Assembly (NCBI GenBank): GCA_036824045.1
Contig: DAITAZ010000006.1
Span: 39,491-103,490, forward strand
Source: DAITAZ01 sp036824045
GTDB taxonomy: Bacteria; Pseudomonadota; Gammaproteobacteria; Burkholderiales; Rhodocyclaceae
Length of the DNA: 64,000 nt
Direction: 5' to 3'
Shown here: in pieces, positions 8,766 to 17,132 of the stretch
Position numbering within the stretch: the stretch's first letter is position 1
Layout of the letters: every line of letters begins with the position of its first letter
Notes under the pieces: generated by a model
Seen by the model: only the letters and a program-made list of their open reading frames with translations
Database searches by the model: none
What the model was told of the DNA's origin: nothing
Made by a program: the position numbers and the translations under genes

Positions 8766-10421
8766 ATGCTGCGCAGTCTGCATATCCGCGATTTCGTCAT
8801 CGTCGATCGATTCGAGCAGGAATTCGAAGCCGGTTTCGGTGCTCTCACGGGAGAGACCGGCGCAGGAAAATCCATACTGATCGATGCGTTGTCCCTTGCC
8901 TTGGGCGACCGCGCGGATGCCTCGGTCGTGCGCTCAGGTGCGGAGCGGGCCGAGATTTCTGCCGAATTCAGCTACCCCCCGGAGGGGCCTGTGGCCGAAT
9001 GGCTGAAAGAGGCGGATTTTCCGGATGAGGGGGGCGTTTGCCTGTTGCGCAGGGTCGTGGATGCGGGAGGGCGTTCCCGCGCCTATATCAACGGTTCCAC
9101 GGCGACGCTGACCCAGTTGCGGGAGTTGGGCGAGTACTTGGCGGACATCCACGGGCAACACGCGCATCACGCCCTGCTCAAGCCGGAAGCGCAGCGTCAG
9201 TTGCTCGATGCCCACGCCGGCCAACTGGAACTGGTGCGGGAGGTGGGCGTGCTCTACCGCGAATGGCGCGCTGCAACACAGGCGCGTGTCGAGGCGGAAA
9301 AGAACGTCCAGGCCATGAGCCGGGAGCGGGAGCTGCTTGATTGGCAGGTCAAGGAGCTGGTGGAACTGGACTTCGATGCTTACCAGTGGCAGGAAACCAA
9401 CCAGGAGCACCGACGACTTGCCCACGGAGCGGCGCTGCTGGAAGGGGCTGACGCCACTTTGGGTAGCCTGGATGAGGGGCAGTTCGCCGCGGTGCCCGTC
9501 GTGGAGCATGCGCTCGCCCGCGTCAACACCCTGGTGGAACTGGACCCTCAGCTCCTGGAGGCTCGGGACATGCTTGCGGGGGCTGCGGTCCAATTGGAGG
9601 AGGCCGTTTATGCCTTGCGGCGCTACCGGGATCGCCTGGAACTTGACCCCGCGCGCCTTGCCGAGGTGGAGGGGCGGATCGAGGCGGTGACGCAAATTGC
9701 CCGCAAGCATCGAACCGCGCCGGAAGCACTGCCCGCGCTGCTGATCCAGTTGGCTCAGCGTCAAGCTGAGTTGTCGGCTTTGGCGGATCCGGTAGCGCTG
9801 GCCGAGCGGGAGGCCGAGGCGCGGGCAGCCTATCTTGAGGCGGCGTGCCGGTTGAGCGCCGGGCGCGGGCAGGCCGCGCAGTTGCTGTCCGAGGCGGTCA
9901 CAGCTTCGATGCAGGAGCTCTCGATGGCGGGCGGGCGTTTCGAGGCCGCGCTCGTGTCCGTGGCAGAAGGTTCCGCCTGCGGCCAGGAAACGGTGGAGTT
10001 CCGGGTGGCGGCCAACCCTCAGCAGCCTTTGCGGCCCCTGGCCAAGGTGGCCTCGGGGGGGGAGCTTTCGCGGATCGGCTTGTCCATTCAGGTGATCACC
10101 AGCCGCAGTACGCCGACCGAAACCTTGATTTTCGACGAGGTGGACGTGGGTATTGGCGGCCGGGTTGCGGAGATCGTCGGGCGGCTGCTGCGGCAACTGG
10201 GGTGTGAGCGACAGGTCATGTGTGTGACCCATCTGCCGCAGGTGGCGGCTCAAGCCAATTGGCAGTGGTCCATTGCCAAGGCGGATGCGGGCCAAGGCGT
10301 ACGCAGCCAGGTCACGCCCCTGGATCGGTCGGCGCGCATTGAGGAAATCGCCCGCATGCTCGGTGGCGTGAACATCACCGACACTACCCGCCGCCACGCG
10401 GCGGAGATGCTCGGCTATTAG
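8766..10421 (+). CDS. recN: DNA repair protein RecN
   Basis: A 551-residue SMC-like ATPase that acts in double-strand break repair. The N-terminal half has Walker A GETGAGKS at residues 29-36 (after MLRSLHIRDFVIVDRFEQEF); a long coiled-coil centre follows; the C-terminal half has the ABC signature ASGGELSRIGLSIQ, Walker B TLIFDEVDVGIGG and the H-loop MCVTHLPQVAAQA. The length equals that of E. coli RecN (553). No LexA box was recognised upstream, and transcription may come from nadK. Confidence 0.95.
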   Translation: MLRSLHIRDFVIVDRFEQEFEAGFGALTGETGAGKSILIDALSLALGDRADASVVRSGAERAEISAEFSYPPEGPVAEWLKEADFPDEGGVCLLRRVVDAGGRSRAYINGSTATLTQLRELGEYLADIHGQHAHHALLKPEAQRQLLDAHAGQLELVREVGVLYREWRAATQARVEAEKNVQAMSRERELLDWQVKELVELDFDAYQWQETNQEHRRLAHGAALLEGADATLGSLDEGQFAAVPVVEHALARVNTLVELDPQLLEARDMLAGAAVQLEEAVYALRRYRDRLELDPARLAEVEGRIEAVTQIARKHRTAPEALPALLIQLAQRQAELSALADPVALAEREAEARAAYLEAACRLSAGRGQAAQLLSEAVTASMQELSMAGGRFEAALVSVAEGSACGQETVEFRVAANPQQPLRPLAKVASGGELSRIGLSIQVITSRSTPTETLIFDEVDVGIGGRVAEIVGRLLRQLGCERQVMCVTHLPQVAAQANWQWSIAKADAGQGVRSQVTPLDRSARIEEIARMLGGVNITDTTRRHAAEMLGY

Positions 10422-10436
10422 CCCCGGCAGCGGGCT

Positions 10437-11006
10437 TCACAGCGCTGGTTGCGGCGCTCCCCAGACGCTGAATATGCCGGTGAGCACGAACACCATTGCT
10501 GCGCCGATGCGGATGGCGCGCATGGGCAGGCGCTGCGACAAGGCTTCTCCCAGAAGGACGGCCGGAACGTTGGCGAGCATCATTCCCAAGGTGGTGCCCA
10601 CCACCACCAGAACCAGTTGATCGAACCGCGCGCCCAGGGCGACGGTGGCGAACTGGGTCTTGTCACCCATTTCCGCGATGAAGAACGCCACGGTTGTGGT
10701 GACGAATGCGCCCGCCCGATGCAGGCGAGGTTCGTCGTCCAGTGAATCCGGGTGTAGCGTCCACAGGCCAAAGGCAATGAAGGTAAAACCCGTGATCCAC
10801 GGCAGCCAGCCGGCGGGAAGCAAGCCCGCAAGCCAAACCCCCAGAGAGCCGGCAAGCGCGTGGTTGGCCAGCGTGGCCGCCAGAATGCCGAGGATGATCG
10901 GCAGGGGGCGTCGCAGGCGGGCTGCCAGCACGAACGATAGCAGCTGGGTTTTGTCACCGATTTCGGCAAGGGCGACCAACACCGTTGAGGTTATGAATGC
11001 TTCCAC
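10437..11006 (-). CDS. GDT1/TMEM165-family (UPF0016) membrane protein, probable Mn2+ exporter
   Basis: A 189-residue integral membrane protein with two copies of the family motif: LAEIGDKTQLLSFVLAAR near the start and IAEMGDKTQFATVALGAR in the second half, about six membrane helices in all. The E-x-G-D-K-T motif defines the GDT1 cation/proton exchangers; bacterial members such as MneA export Mn2+. The neighbour fur fits a metal-homeostasis role. No yybP-ykoY riboswitch-like element was recognised upstream. Confidence 0.88.
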   Translation of the reverse strand: MEAFITSTVLVALAEIGDKTQLLSFVLAARLRRPLPIILGILAATLANHALAGSLGVWLAGLLPAGWLPWITGFTFIAFGLWTLHPDSLDDEPRLHRAGAFVTTTVAFFIAEMGDKTQFATVALGARFDQLVLVVVGTTLGMMLANVPAVLLGEALSQRLPMRAIRIGAAMVFVLTGIFSVWGAPQPAL

Positions 11007-11057
11007 GTCACGCGACCCGGCGGGAAGCGCCGGGTGTCTAAAAAAGGGGGGGCGGCG

Positions 11058-11507
11058 TCAGGTGTTGTTGGAGCCACTGCCGCTCTTGCGGTGCGGGCAC
11101 TCCGAGCGGATGCAGTCTGCGTACAGGTAGAGCGCGTGCTCCCGCACGGCAAAACCGCGCTCCTTGGCGACCTTGATCTGGCGCTTTTCGATTTCGGGAT
11201 CGTAGAACTCTTCCACCTTGCCGCACTGCAGGCAGACAAGATGGTCGTGGTGGTTGCCTTGATTCAATTCGAACACGGCCTTGCCGGATTCGAAGTAGTG
11301 CCGCTCCAGCAGGCCCGCCTGTTCAAACTGGGTCAGCACGCGATAGACCGTCGCGAGGCCAATGTCCATGCCTTCTGCGATCAGGTGGCGATACACATCT
11401 TCCGCGGTCATGTGGCGATCCGATGTGTTCTGGAACAACTCCAGGATCTTCAGTCGGGGGAAGGTGGCCTTGAGGCCGATGCTCTTGAGATTTTGAGAGT
11501 TGGTCAT
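11058..11507 (-). CDS. fur: Ferric uptake regulator Fur
   Basis: A 149-residue Fe2+-dependent repressor. The N-terminal winged helix (LKATFPRLKILELFQ, TAEDVYRHLIAEGMDIGLATVYRVLTQF) is followed by the dimerisation domain with the HHDHLVCLQCGKVEEF metal region and a second Cys pair (CIRSEC). The start ATG at 11507 gives MTNSQNLKSIGLKATFPR, the family N-terminus; the longer frame upstream enters the shared promoter region. It is divergent from bamE, an arrangement common in beta- and gammaproteobacteria. Confidence 0.95.
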   Translation of the reverse strand: MTNSQNLKSIGLKATFPRLKILELFQNTSDRHMTAEDVYRHLIAEGMDIGLATVYRVLTQFEQAGLLERHYFESGKAVFELNQGNHHDHLVCLQCGKVEEFYDPEIEKRQIKVAKERGFAVREHALYLYADCIRSECPHRKSGSGSNNT

Positions 11508-11610
11508 GTACTTTGGGGTCCTGCTGGCGGGCCGGATCGACAGGTATGATATAGTTTTCGACCGCCCGTGAGAATGCTCGGGCCCCAATCCAGTCTGCGA
11601 GAAACCCCCC
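11508..11610. promoter_or_regulatory. Divergent fur/bamE promoter region
   Basis: The 103 bases between the two starts include TATGATATAG at 11545-11554, a plausible -10 for bamE (TATGAT) and, read on the other strand, a similar -10 for fur (TATATC). No convincing -35 was identified, and no 19-bp Fur box (GATAATGAT repeats) is visible. Confidence 0.45.
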
Positions 11611-12036
11611 ATGAGACTTACGATTCCGGCCTTGGTGCTGGTGTTGATGACGGCCTGTTCTCCCTACCGTATCGATGTGCGTCAGGGCAATCTGGTAACT
11701 CAGGAGATGGTGGATCAGTTGCGTCCGGGTATGACGAGGGACCAGGTGCGCTTCGTGCTGGGAACGCCGCTGGTGACTGACATGTTCCACGCGGATCGCT
11801 GGGACTACGTCTATCGCTTCCAGCCCGGCCGGGGAGAGGTTCAGCAGCGGCGCGTGACCGTATTCTTCGAGAATGGGGTGCTTGCCAGGGTGGATGGTCA
11901 GGGGGCACCGGTGGATCCGGCCAGCAAGGCGCGGGTGATCGACCTGGGGGGCTCCCAGAACGCTGCGGGTGCGGATTCCAAGCCCGGTACCTGGCGCGGC
12001 GTGGCAACAGACAAGTTGAAGGAAGGTGAGCAATGA
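11611..12036 (+). CDS. bamE: Outer membrane protein assembly factor BamE
   Basis: A 141-residue lipoprotein of the SmpA/OmlA family. It has a short signal peptide ending in the lipobox LMTAC, then the BamE fold with TQEMVDQLRPGMTRDQVRFVLGTP and DRWDYVYRF. BamE is a small lipoprotein of the BAM complex that inserts beta-barrels in the outer membrane. About 40 residues after the conserved core are low-complexity. Its stop overlaps the dapB start (ATGA). Confidence 0.93.
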   Translation: MRLTIPALVLVLMTACSPYRIDVRQGNLVTQEMVDQLRPGMTRDQVRFVLGTPLVTDMFHADRWDYVYRFQPGRGEVQQRRVTVFFENGVLARVDGQGAPVDPASKARVIDLGGSQNAAGADSKPGTWRGVATDKLKEGEQ

Positions 12037-12839
12037 GTGGGATTCCAGTCGCCATCGCCGGGAGTTCCGGCCGCATGGGGCGTATGTTGATCGACGCGGT
12101 GCTGCAGGCGCCGGACATGGCCTTGGTCGGCGCCCTGGAGCAGGCGGGCAGCACGCTTATCGGGCGTGACGCGGGCGAGTACTGCGGTGCGGAGACGGGC
12201 GTGGCGATCGGGAGCGACCTGGAGGCGGGGCTGCGCAATGCGCGGTTCCTGATCGATTTCACACGGCCGGAAGGTACGCTTGCCCACCTGGAGGCATGCC
12301 GCGCGCTCAAGGTGGGCATGGTGATCGGAACCACTGGCTTTTCGCCGGAGGGCAAAGCCCGGATCGATGAGGCTTCCAGGGAGATCCCCATTGTTTTCGC
12401 GCCCAACATGAGTGTTGGAGTGAATGTGGTCTTCCGCCTGCTGGATGTTGCCGCCCGCATTCTCAACGAGGGTTACGACGTGGAAATCGTCGAGGCGCAT
12501 CACCGCTTCAAGGTGGACGCCCCCTCGGGCACCGCCTTGCGCATGGGGGAGGTGATTGCCCAGGCTCTGGGGCGGGATCTTTCTACCTGTGCCGTCTACG
12601 GGCGGGAAGGGGTGACGGGGGAGCGGGACGCCAGCACCATTGGTTTTGCCACGGTCCGCGGTGGAGACATCGTGGGTGACCACACGGCAATGTTCGCCGG
12701 GATCGGTGAACGGGTGGAAATCAGTCATCGCTCAGGCAGCCGCATGCCCTATGCCCTGGGCAGCCTGCGCGCAGTGCGATTCCTTGCTAACCGTGAAGCC
12801 GGTCTCTTCGACATGCAAGACGTCCTCGGATTGCGCTGA
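12033..12839 (+). CDS. dapB: 4-hydroxy-tetrahydrodipicolinate reductase
   Basis: A 268-residue NAD(P)H-dependent enzyme of lysine/diaminopimelate synthesis. It has the dinucleotide motif VAIAGSSGRMGRM, the catalytic region EAHHRFKVDAPSGTAL and the C-terminal GEVVEI-like VGDHTAMFAGIGERVEISHRSGSR. The overlap with bamE suggests translational coupling. Two inverted repeats follow (12852-12881 and 12891-12909). Confidence 0.95.
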   Translation: MSGIPVAIAGSSGRMGRMLIDAVLQAPDMALVGALEQAGSTLIGRDAGEYCGAETGVAIGSDLEAGLRNARFLIDFTRPEGTLAHLEACRALKVGMVIGTTGFSPEGKARIDEASREIPIVFAPNMSVGVNVVFRLLDVAARILNEGYDVEIVEAHHRFKVDAPSGTALRMGEVIAQALGRDLSTCAVYGREGVTGERDASTIGFATVRGGDIVGDHTAMFAGIGERVEISHRSGSRMPYALGSLRAVRFLANREAGLFDMQDVLGLR

Positions 12840-12851
12840 GTCTTGTCGTAA

Positions 12852-12909
12852 GCTCACCGTCTGCCGGTCCGGGCGGTGAGCGCTTGAATCGGGGCGCTCA
12901 AGGCGCCCC
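12852..12909 (+). repeat. Two GC-rich inverted repeats after dapB
   Basis: GCTCACCG...CGGTGAGC (12852-12881) is followed by GGGGCGC-TCAAG-GCGCCCC (12891-12909). Neither is followed by a T tract, so a Rho-independent terminator is not clear; they could be 3' end stabilisers or a weak terminator before the kinase gene. Confidence 0.5.
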
Positions 12910-12948
12910 GGTGGCCGTTCCGGGCCTCGGGAATTTTCGCGAGGCAAC

Positions 12949-15753
12949 GTGATCCATTCAGAAATCATTTCCTTGCTGCAGGGGCATTCGGGCCTGAGCG
13001 GCGTCTTTTCGGTCGCGGACGCAGCATGTTTGCTGGGAAGCGGGGCGACCGACAGTTCAGCCGTGGGGCGGCTCGAAGCCCTGCTGCAGGATCTCAGTGC
13101 TTTGCTCCGTGCCCGGGAGTCCGAGCTGGAGTCAGCCCAGGCTCAACTCCAGGCGTTGGGCGGCAGCCAGCGCCGAATTCTGACCACACTGCGGGAGACT
13201 GTTCGTCAGCTTGGGGCGTCCGGGGAGGACGAAGCGGCGGTGCTGCGCATCGATCACCCGGAGCGTGCGGCAATCGCTCTTTCCCAACTCATCGGGCGGC
13301 TGGCCGATGACCGCAACCAGGCGTCGATGCGGCTGCGTGCCAGCGAAGAGCGACTGGCATTGGCGGTGCAGGTGGCCGACGACGGTCTGTGGGACTGGGA
13401 GCTGACCTCGGATAGCTTCTATATCAGTCCGCGTTGGAAGTCCATGCTGGGCTATGCCGATGCGGAGCTGGAAAACCGCTTTGAAACCTGGACCGGGCGT
13501 ATCCACCCGGACGACGCCGTACCCCACCAGAAACTTCTGGAGGCTCATCTGACGGGCAAGAGCCCTGCCTACGAGGTGGAATGTCGCCTGCGCACCCGGG
13601 AAGGGGGGTGGAAATGGGTGCTCTCCCGCGGGAAAGTGGTGGCACGGGACGCGCAAGGGCGACCGCTGCGCATGGTGGGGACCCACCGCGACATTACTGA
13701 TCGCAAGCGTTGGGAACTGGAACTGCTGAGTGCCAAGGAACAAGCCGAGGCAGCCAGCCGGGCCAAAAGCGATTTCGTGGCCAACATGAGCCACGAAATC
13801 CGCACGCCCATGAACGGCATTCTCGGCATGACCCGATTGGCCCTGGATACCGACCTGGATGACGAGCAGAGGGAGTATCTGGATACCGTCAAGCGCTCGG
13901 CTGAGTCACTGCTGACCATCGTGAACGACATCCTGGATTTTTCCAAGATCGAAGCCGGTAGGCTGGAGTTTGAGGAGATCGACTTTCCGCTGGCCGCCTC
14001 GGTGGGCGATACCATCAAGAGCATGGCGCTACGCGCGCACCAGCGTGGGATCGAGGTTGTCTATGCCATCGCGCCCGAAGTACCCGCCGTGATCCGGGGG
14101 GACCCGGGCCGTTTGCGCCAAGTGATCATGAATCTGATCGGCAATGCCATCAAGTTCACTGAAGCCGGTGAGGTGGAGGTCCGGGTCGGGGTCGAGGCGG
14201 CCAGTGAGCGGGAAGTGATCCTTCAGTTCTCCGTCAGGGATACGGGGATCGGTATACCGCCGGAGAAGCATCGCGAGATCTTCGACGCTTTCTCGCAGGC
14301 AGATACCTCGACCACGCGTACTTTTGGTGGCACGGGGTTGGGTCTGGCGATCTGCAACCGCCTGGTTCAACTCATGCACGGCAGGATCTGGGTGGAGAGC
14401 GAGCCGGGCCAGGGCAGCACCTTCTTTTTCACCATGCGGGCGGGATACGCGAGGGGCGATGCGACGAGCGTCGTCACCGGGCTGGGGCGGCTGGAGGGAA
14501 TGCCTGTATTGGTGGTGGACGACAATCGCACCTCCGGTTCTCAGCTCTCCAGCACCTTGCGCGGATGGGGCATGAAGCCTGTGTGGGCGCGCTCCGGGGA
14601 GCAGGCTCTGGCAGCCATGGCGGAGGCGCATCGCGACAATGCGCCCTTTGAGTTGATGTTGCTCGATGCGGACATGCCTCCGCCGAACGGTTTCACGATT
14701 GCCGCCAGCCTGCGGCAAGGCACGCCCTATCTGGATCGGGTGATCATGATGCTGTCCACCCACAACCAGCGCTCGGACAGTATTCGCTGCCGGGAACTGG
14801 GTCTGCGGACCCGGCTCGTCAAGCCCTGCTCGCCCTCTGATCTGCTCGATGCCGTGATGTTGGCCCTGGGCGGCGAGGGGCAGGTGGATTTTGAACTGGA
14901 CGACGAGGCACCCGGCATGGCTCCGCCCGCGGCGGCTCCTGTTCGCTTGGGCCAACTCAAGATACTGCTGGTGGAAGACAACCCGGTCAATCAGCTGTTG
15001 GCCGTCAAGATCCTGGAGAAGGCGGGGCATGTGGTGACGGTGGCCAGTAATGGCCAGGAAGCCCTGGAAATTTTTGAGGGCCGGCGTTTTGATGCGGTGC
15101 TGATGGACGTGCAGATGCCGGTGATGGGCGGGTTGGAGGCGACGGTGGCGATTCGAGGCCGCGAGCAACGGCGGAGCTGGATTTCCTCGGCGGATTGGAG
15201 GTCAGTGCCGATCATTGCCATGACTGCCCACGCGATGCAGGGGGATCGGGAGCGGTGTCTGAAGGCGGGGATGGATGACTACGTGACCAAACCGGTGGAT
15301 CCGCAGGAGCTCTTTGCGGCACTGGAACGGTGTTGCGGCAAGCCTGCGCCGGCTCCGGCAAACCTGGTGACCAAGGAAGCGCCGCCGGGTGAGGCGCCCG
15401 TGGCGGATCTGGAGCGGACGCTGGCCATGCTGGACCATGACGCAGGCGCTCTGGAAATGATATCGGGGGTGTTTCTTGCCGATCTGGACAAGACCTTAGC
15501 GGAGCTTGAGGCCGCACGGGCGGAAGGGGATTTGCCTCGGCTGGCGCGGCTGGCGCACACGGTCAAAGGCTCCGTCGGGGTGTTCAACGCGCCGGTTGCG
15601 ATGGAGGCGGCCTTACGTCTGGAGCAGGCTGCCCGTCTTGGCGCGAGCGCCGAGCTTGAAGCCCACTTGGTAGGACTGCGGCGGGAGCTGACAAGGTTGG
15701 CGCAGGTGCTGACCGAGGCTGCGCGAGGCGTGGTTTCGGGCTGCGAAGGGTGA
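12949..15753 (+). CDS. PAS hybrid sensor kinase with two receivers and HPt domain
   Basis: A 934-residue cytoplasmic hybrid kinase with no membrane segments. Order: N-terminal helical/coiled-coil region (1-125), PAS/PAC of the PAS_3 type (about 130-260), HisKA with His282 in NMSHEIRTPMNG, HATPase (NAIKFTEAGEV, DTGIGIPPE, GGTGLGLAI), receiver 1 with Asp573, receiver 2 with Asp720 in VLMDVQMPVMGG, and HPt with His870 in LAHTVKGSVGV. It can therefore run a complete internal His-Asp-His relay. A GTG start at 12949 follows GAGG. Its N-terminal half closely resembles the FIST-linked kinase at 35088. The signal and output are unknown. Confidence 0.9.
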   Translation: MIHSEIISLLQGHSGLSGVFSVADAACLLGSGATDSSAVGRLEALLQDLSALLRARESELESAQAQLQALGGSQRRILTTLRETVRQLGASGEDEAAVLRIDHPERAAIALSQLIGRLADDRNQASMRLRASEERLALAVQVADDGLWDWELTSDSFYISPRWKSMLGYADAELENRFETWTGRIHPDDAVPHQKLLEAHLTGKSPAYEVECRLRTREGGWKWVLSRGKVVARDAQGRPLRMVGTHRDITDRKRWELELLSAKEQAEAASRAKSDFVANMSHEIRTPMNGILGMTRLALDTDLDDEQREYLDTVKRSAESLLTIVNDILDFSKIEAGRLEFEEIDFPLAASVGDTIKSMALRAHQRGIEVVYAIAPEVPAVIRGDPGRLRQVIMNLIGNAIKFTEAGEVEVRVGVEAASEREVILQFSVRDTGIGIPPEKHREIFDAFSQADTSTTRTFGGTGLGLAICNRLVQLMHGRIWVESEPGQGSTFFFTMRAGYARGDATSVVTGLGRLEGMPVLVVDDNRTSGSQLSSTLRGWGMKPVWARSGEQALAAMAEAHRDNAPFELMLLDADMPPPNGFTIAASLRQGTPYLDRVIMMLSTHNQRSDSIRCRELGLRTRLVKPCSPSDLLDAVMLALGGEGQVDFELDDEAPGMAPPAAAPVRLGQLKILLVEDNPVNQLLAVKILEKAGHVVTVASNGQEALEIFEGRRFDAVLMDVQMPVMGGLEATVAIRGREQRRSWISSADWRSVPIIAMTAHAMQGDRERCLKAGMDDYVTKPVDPQELFAALERCCGKPAPAPANLVTKEAPPGEAPVADLERTLAMLDHDAGALEMISGVFLADLDKTLAELEAARAEGDLPRLARLAHTVKGSVGVFNAPVAMEAALRLEQAARLGASAELEAHLVGLRRELTRLAQVLTEAARGVVSGCEG

Positions 15754-15782
15754 CTTACCCTCGGCGCTTACACCGGGCGTGT

Positions 15783-15812
15783 TTGATCGGGTATCGGTAA
15801 ATAGGGTAGAAT
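15783..15812 (+). promoter_or_regulatory. Sigma-70 promoter of carAB
   Basis: TTGATC (15783-15788) and TAGAAT (15807-15812) are 18 bases apart, about 120 bases before the carA start. Between them and the gene is a GC hairpin (separate entry). Confidence 0.65.
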
Positions 15813-15828
15813 CAGCGGGTTTATTCGG

Positions 15829-15855
15829 GCGGGAGGGCTCTTGTTCTCCCGCTTT
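15829..15855 (+). promoter_or_regulatory. Leader hairpin upstream of carA
   Basis: A 7-bp stem GCGGGAG / CTCCCGC with a 10-base loop is followed by TTT, in the untranslated leader of carAB. It could be a weak terminator or attenuator; there is no leader peptide I can support. Confidence 0.4.
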
Positions 15856-15933
15856 GCACGTCTGCTGCCGGCACCTGGTCGGCATGCGACGTTTCCTTCT
15901 GTGCCTCTTCTCATCATGTCTCAGGAGTCCAAT

Positions 15934-17067
15934 GTGACGGTCTTTCCCCCCGCCATTCTCGCCCTCGCCGACGGAACCGTGTTTTATGGCAAGGGGATCG
16001 GCGCTTCGGGGAGCAGCGTCGGCGAGGTCGTGTTCAACACATCCATGGCCGGGTATCAAGAGATACTGACCGATCCTTCCTACTGCCGGCAGATTGTCAC
16101 GCTGACTTACCCCCACATCGGGAATACCGGTGTCAACACGGAAGACTGTGAGGCGCCCCGTGTGCATGCGGCTGGTTTGGTGATTCGTGACCTGCCGCTG
16201 ATGGCTTCCAATTTCAGGATGGAGCAGACGTTGGATGCCTACCTCCGGGACGAGGGGGTGGTTGCCATTGCCGGGATCGACACACGCAAGCTGACGCGAA
16301 TCCTGCGTGAGGGCGGTGCTCAGGCGGGCTGCATCGCTTCGGGCGAGGTGGACGTGGCGGCGGCTGTGGCCAGTGCCCGCGCTTTTCCGGGGCTTGCTGG
16401 CATGGATCTGGCCAAGGTGGTGAGCGCCCCGGAGGCCTATGCCTGGAGTGAAGGGGAGTGGAGGTTGGGCGAGGGCTATCGCGTTCAGGGCGAAGGCCGT
16501 TTCCATGTGGTGGCCTACGATTTCGGCGTCAAGCGCAACATTTTGCGCATGTTGGCGGAACGGGGTTGCCGACTGACCGTGGTCCCGGCTCAAACACCCG
16601 CTGCGGAAGTGCTGGCACTCAATCCAGACGGTGTGTTCCTGTCCAACGGCCCTGGTGACCCTGAGCCTTGCGATTACGCCATTGCCGCCATCCGCGAGGT
16701 TCTGGAGCGTCGTATTCCTACGTTCGGCATCTGTCTGGGGCATCAGCTCATGGGGCTGGCTGCGGGTGGGCGTACGCTGAAGATGAAGTTTGGCCACCAT
16801 GGCGCCAACCATCCTGTGAAAGACGTGGATTCCGGCCAGGTACTGATCACCAGCCAGAATCATGGGTTTGCCGTGGATCCGGCCAGTTTGCCCGCCAATG
16901 TGCGAGTCAGTCATGTGTCCCTGTTCGATGGCAGCCTGCAGGGGATGGCCTGGACCGATCGTCCCGCCTTCTGTTTCCAGGGGCATCCCGAAGCAAGCCC
17001 CGGTCCGCATGATGTGGCGTATTTGTTCGACCGCTTCATCGCGGCCATGAGCAAGGCTGCTGCTTGA
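15934..17067 (+). CDS. carA: Carbamoyl-phosphate synthase small subunit
   Basis: A 377-residue glutamine amidotransferase subunit that hydrolyses glutamine and passes ammonia to CarB for arginine and pyrimidine synthesis. It has the CarA N-domain (FPPAILALADGTVFYGKG, GYQEILTDPSYCRQIV) and a class I GATase domain with Cys267 in FGICLGHQ and the His/Glu pair in QGHPEASPGP. I chose GTG at 15934 because GGAG lies six bases upstream and the protein then begins like its family; an ATG at 15916 is the alternative. Confidence 0.94.
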   Translation: MTVFPPAILALADGTVFYGKGIGASGSSVGEVVFNTSMAGYQEILTDPSYCRQIVTLTYPHIGNTGVNTEDCEAPRVHAAGLVIRDLPLMASNFRMEQTLDAYLRDEGVVAIAGIDTRKLTRILREGGAQAGCIASGEVDVAAAVASARAFPGLAGMDLAKVVSAPEAYAWSEGEWRLGEGYRVQGEGRFHVVAYDFGVKRNILRMLAERGCRLTVVPAQTPAAEVLALNPDGVFLSNGPGDPEPCDYAIAAIREVLERRIPTFGICLGHQLMGLAAGGRTLKMKFGHHGANHPVKDVDSGQVLITSQNHGFAVDPASLPANVRVSHVSLFDGSLQGMAWTDRPAFCFQGHPEASPGPHDVAYLFDRFIAAMSKAAA

Positions 17068-17132
17068 TTTTCCCTCCGCCGGCGTTTCCTCGGGGAATCG
17101 CCGGTTCTGCTGTTCCTGTTTGGTGAAACACC

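Noticed and set aside
11508..11610. Fur autoregulatory box
   Set aside because: No GATAAT-type repeats; only a possible -10 is present.
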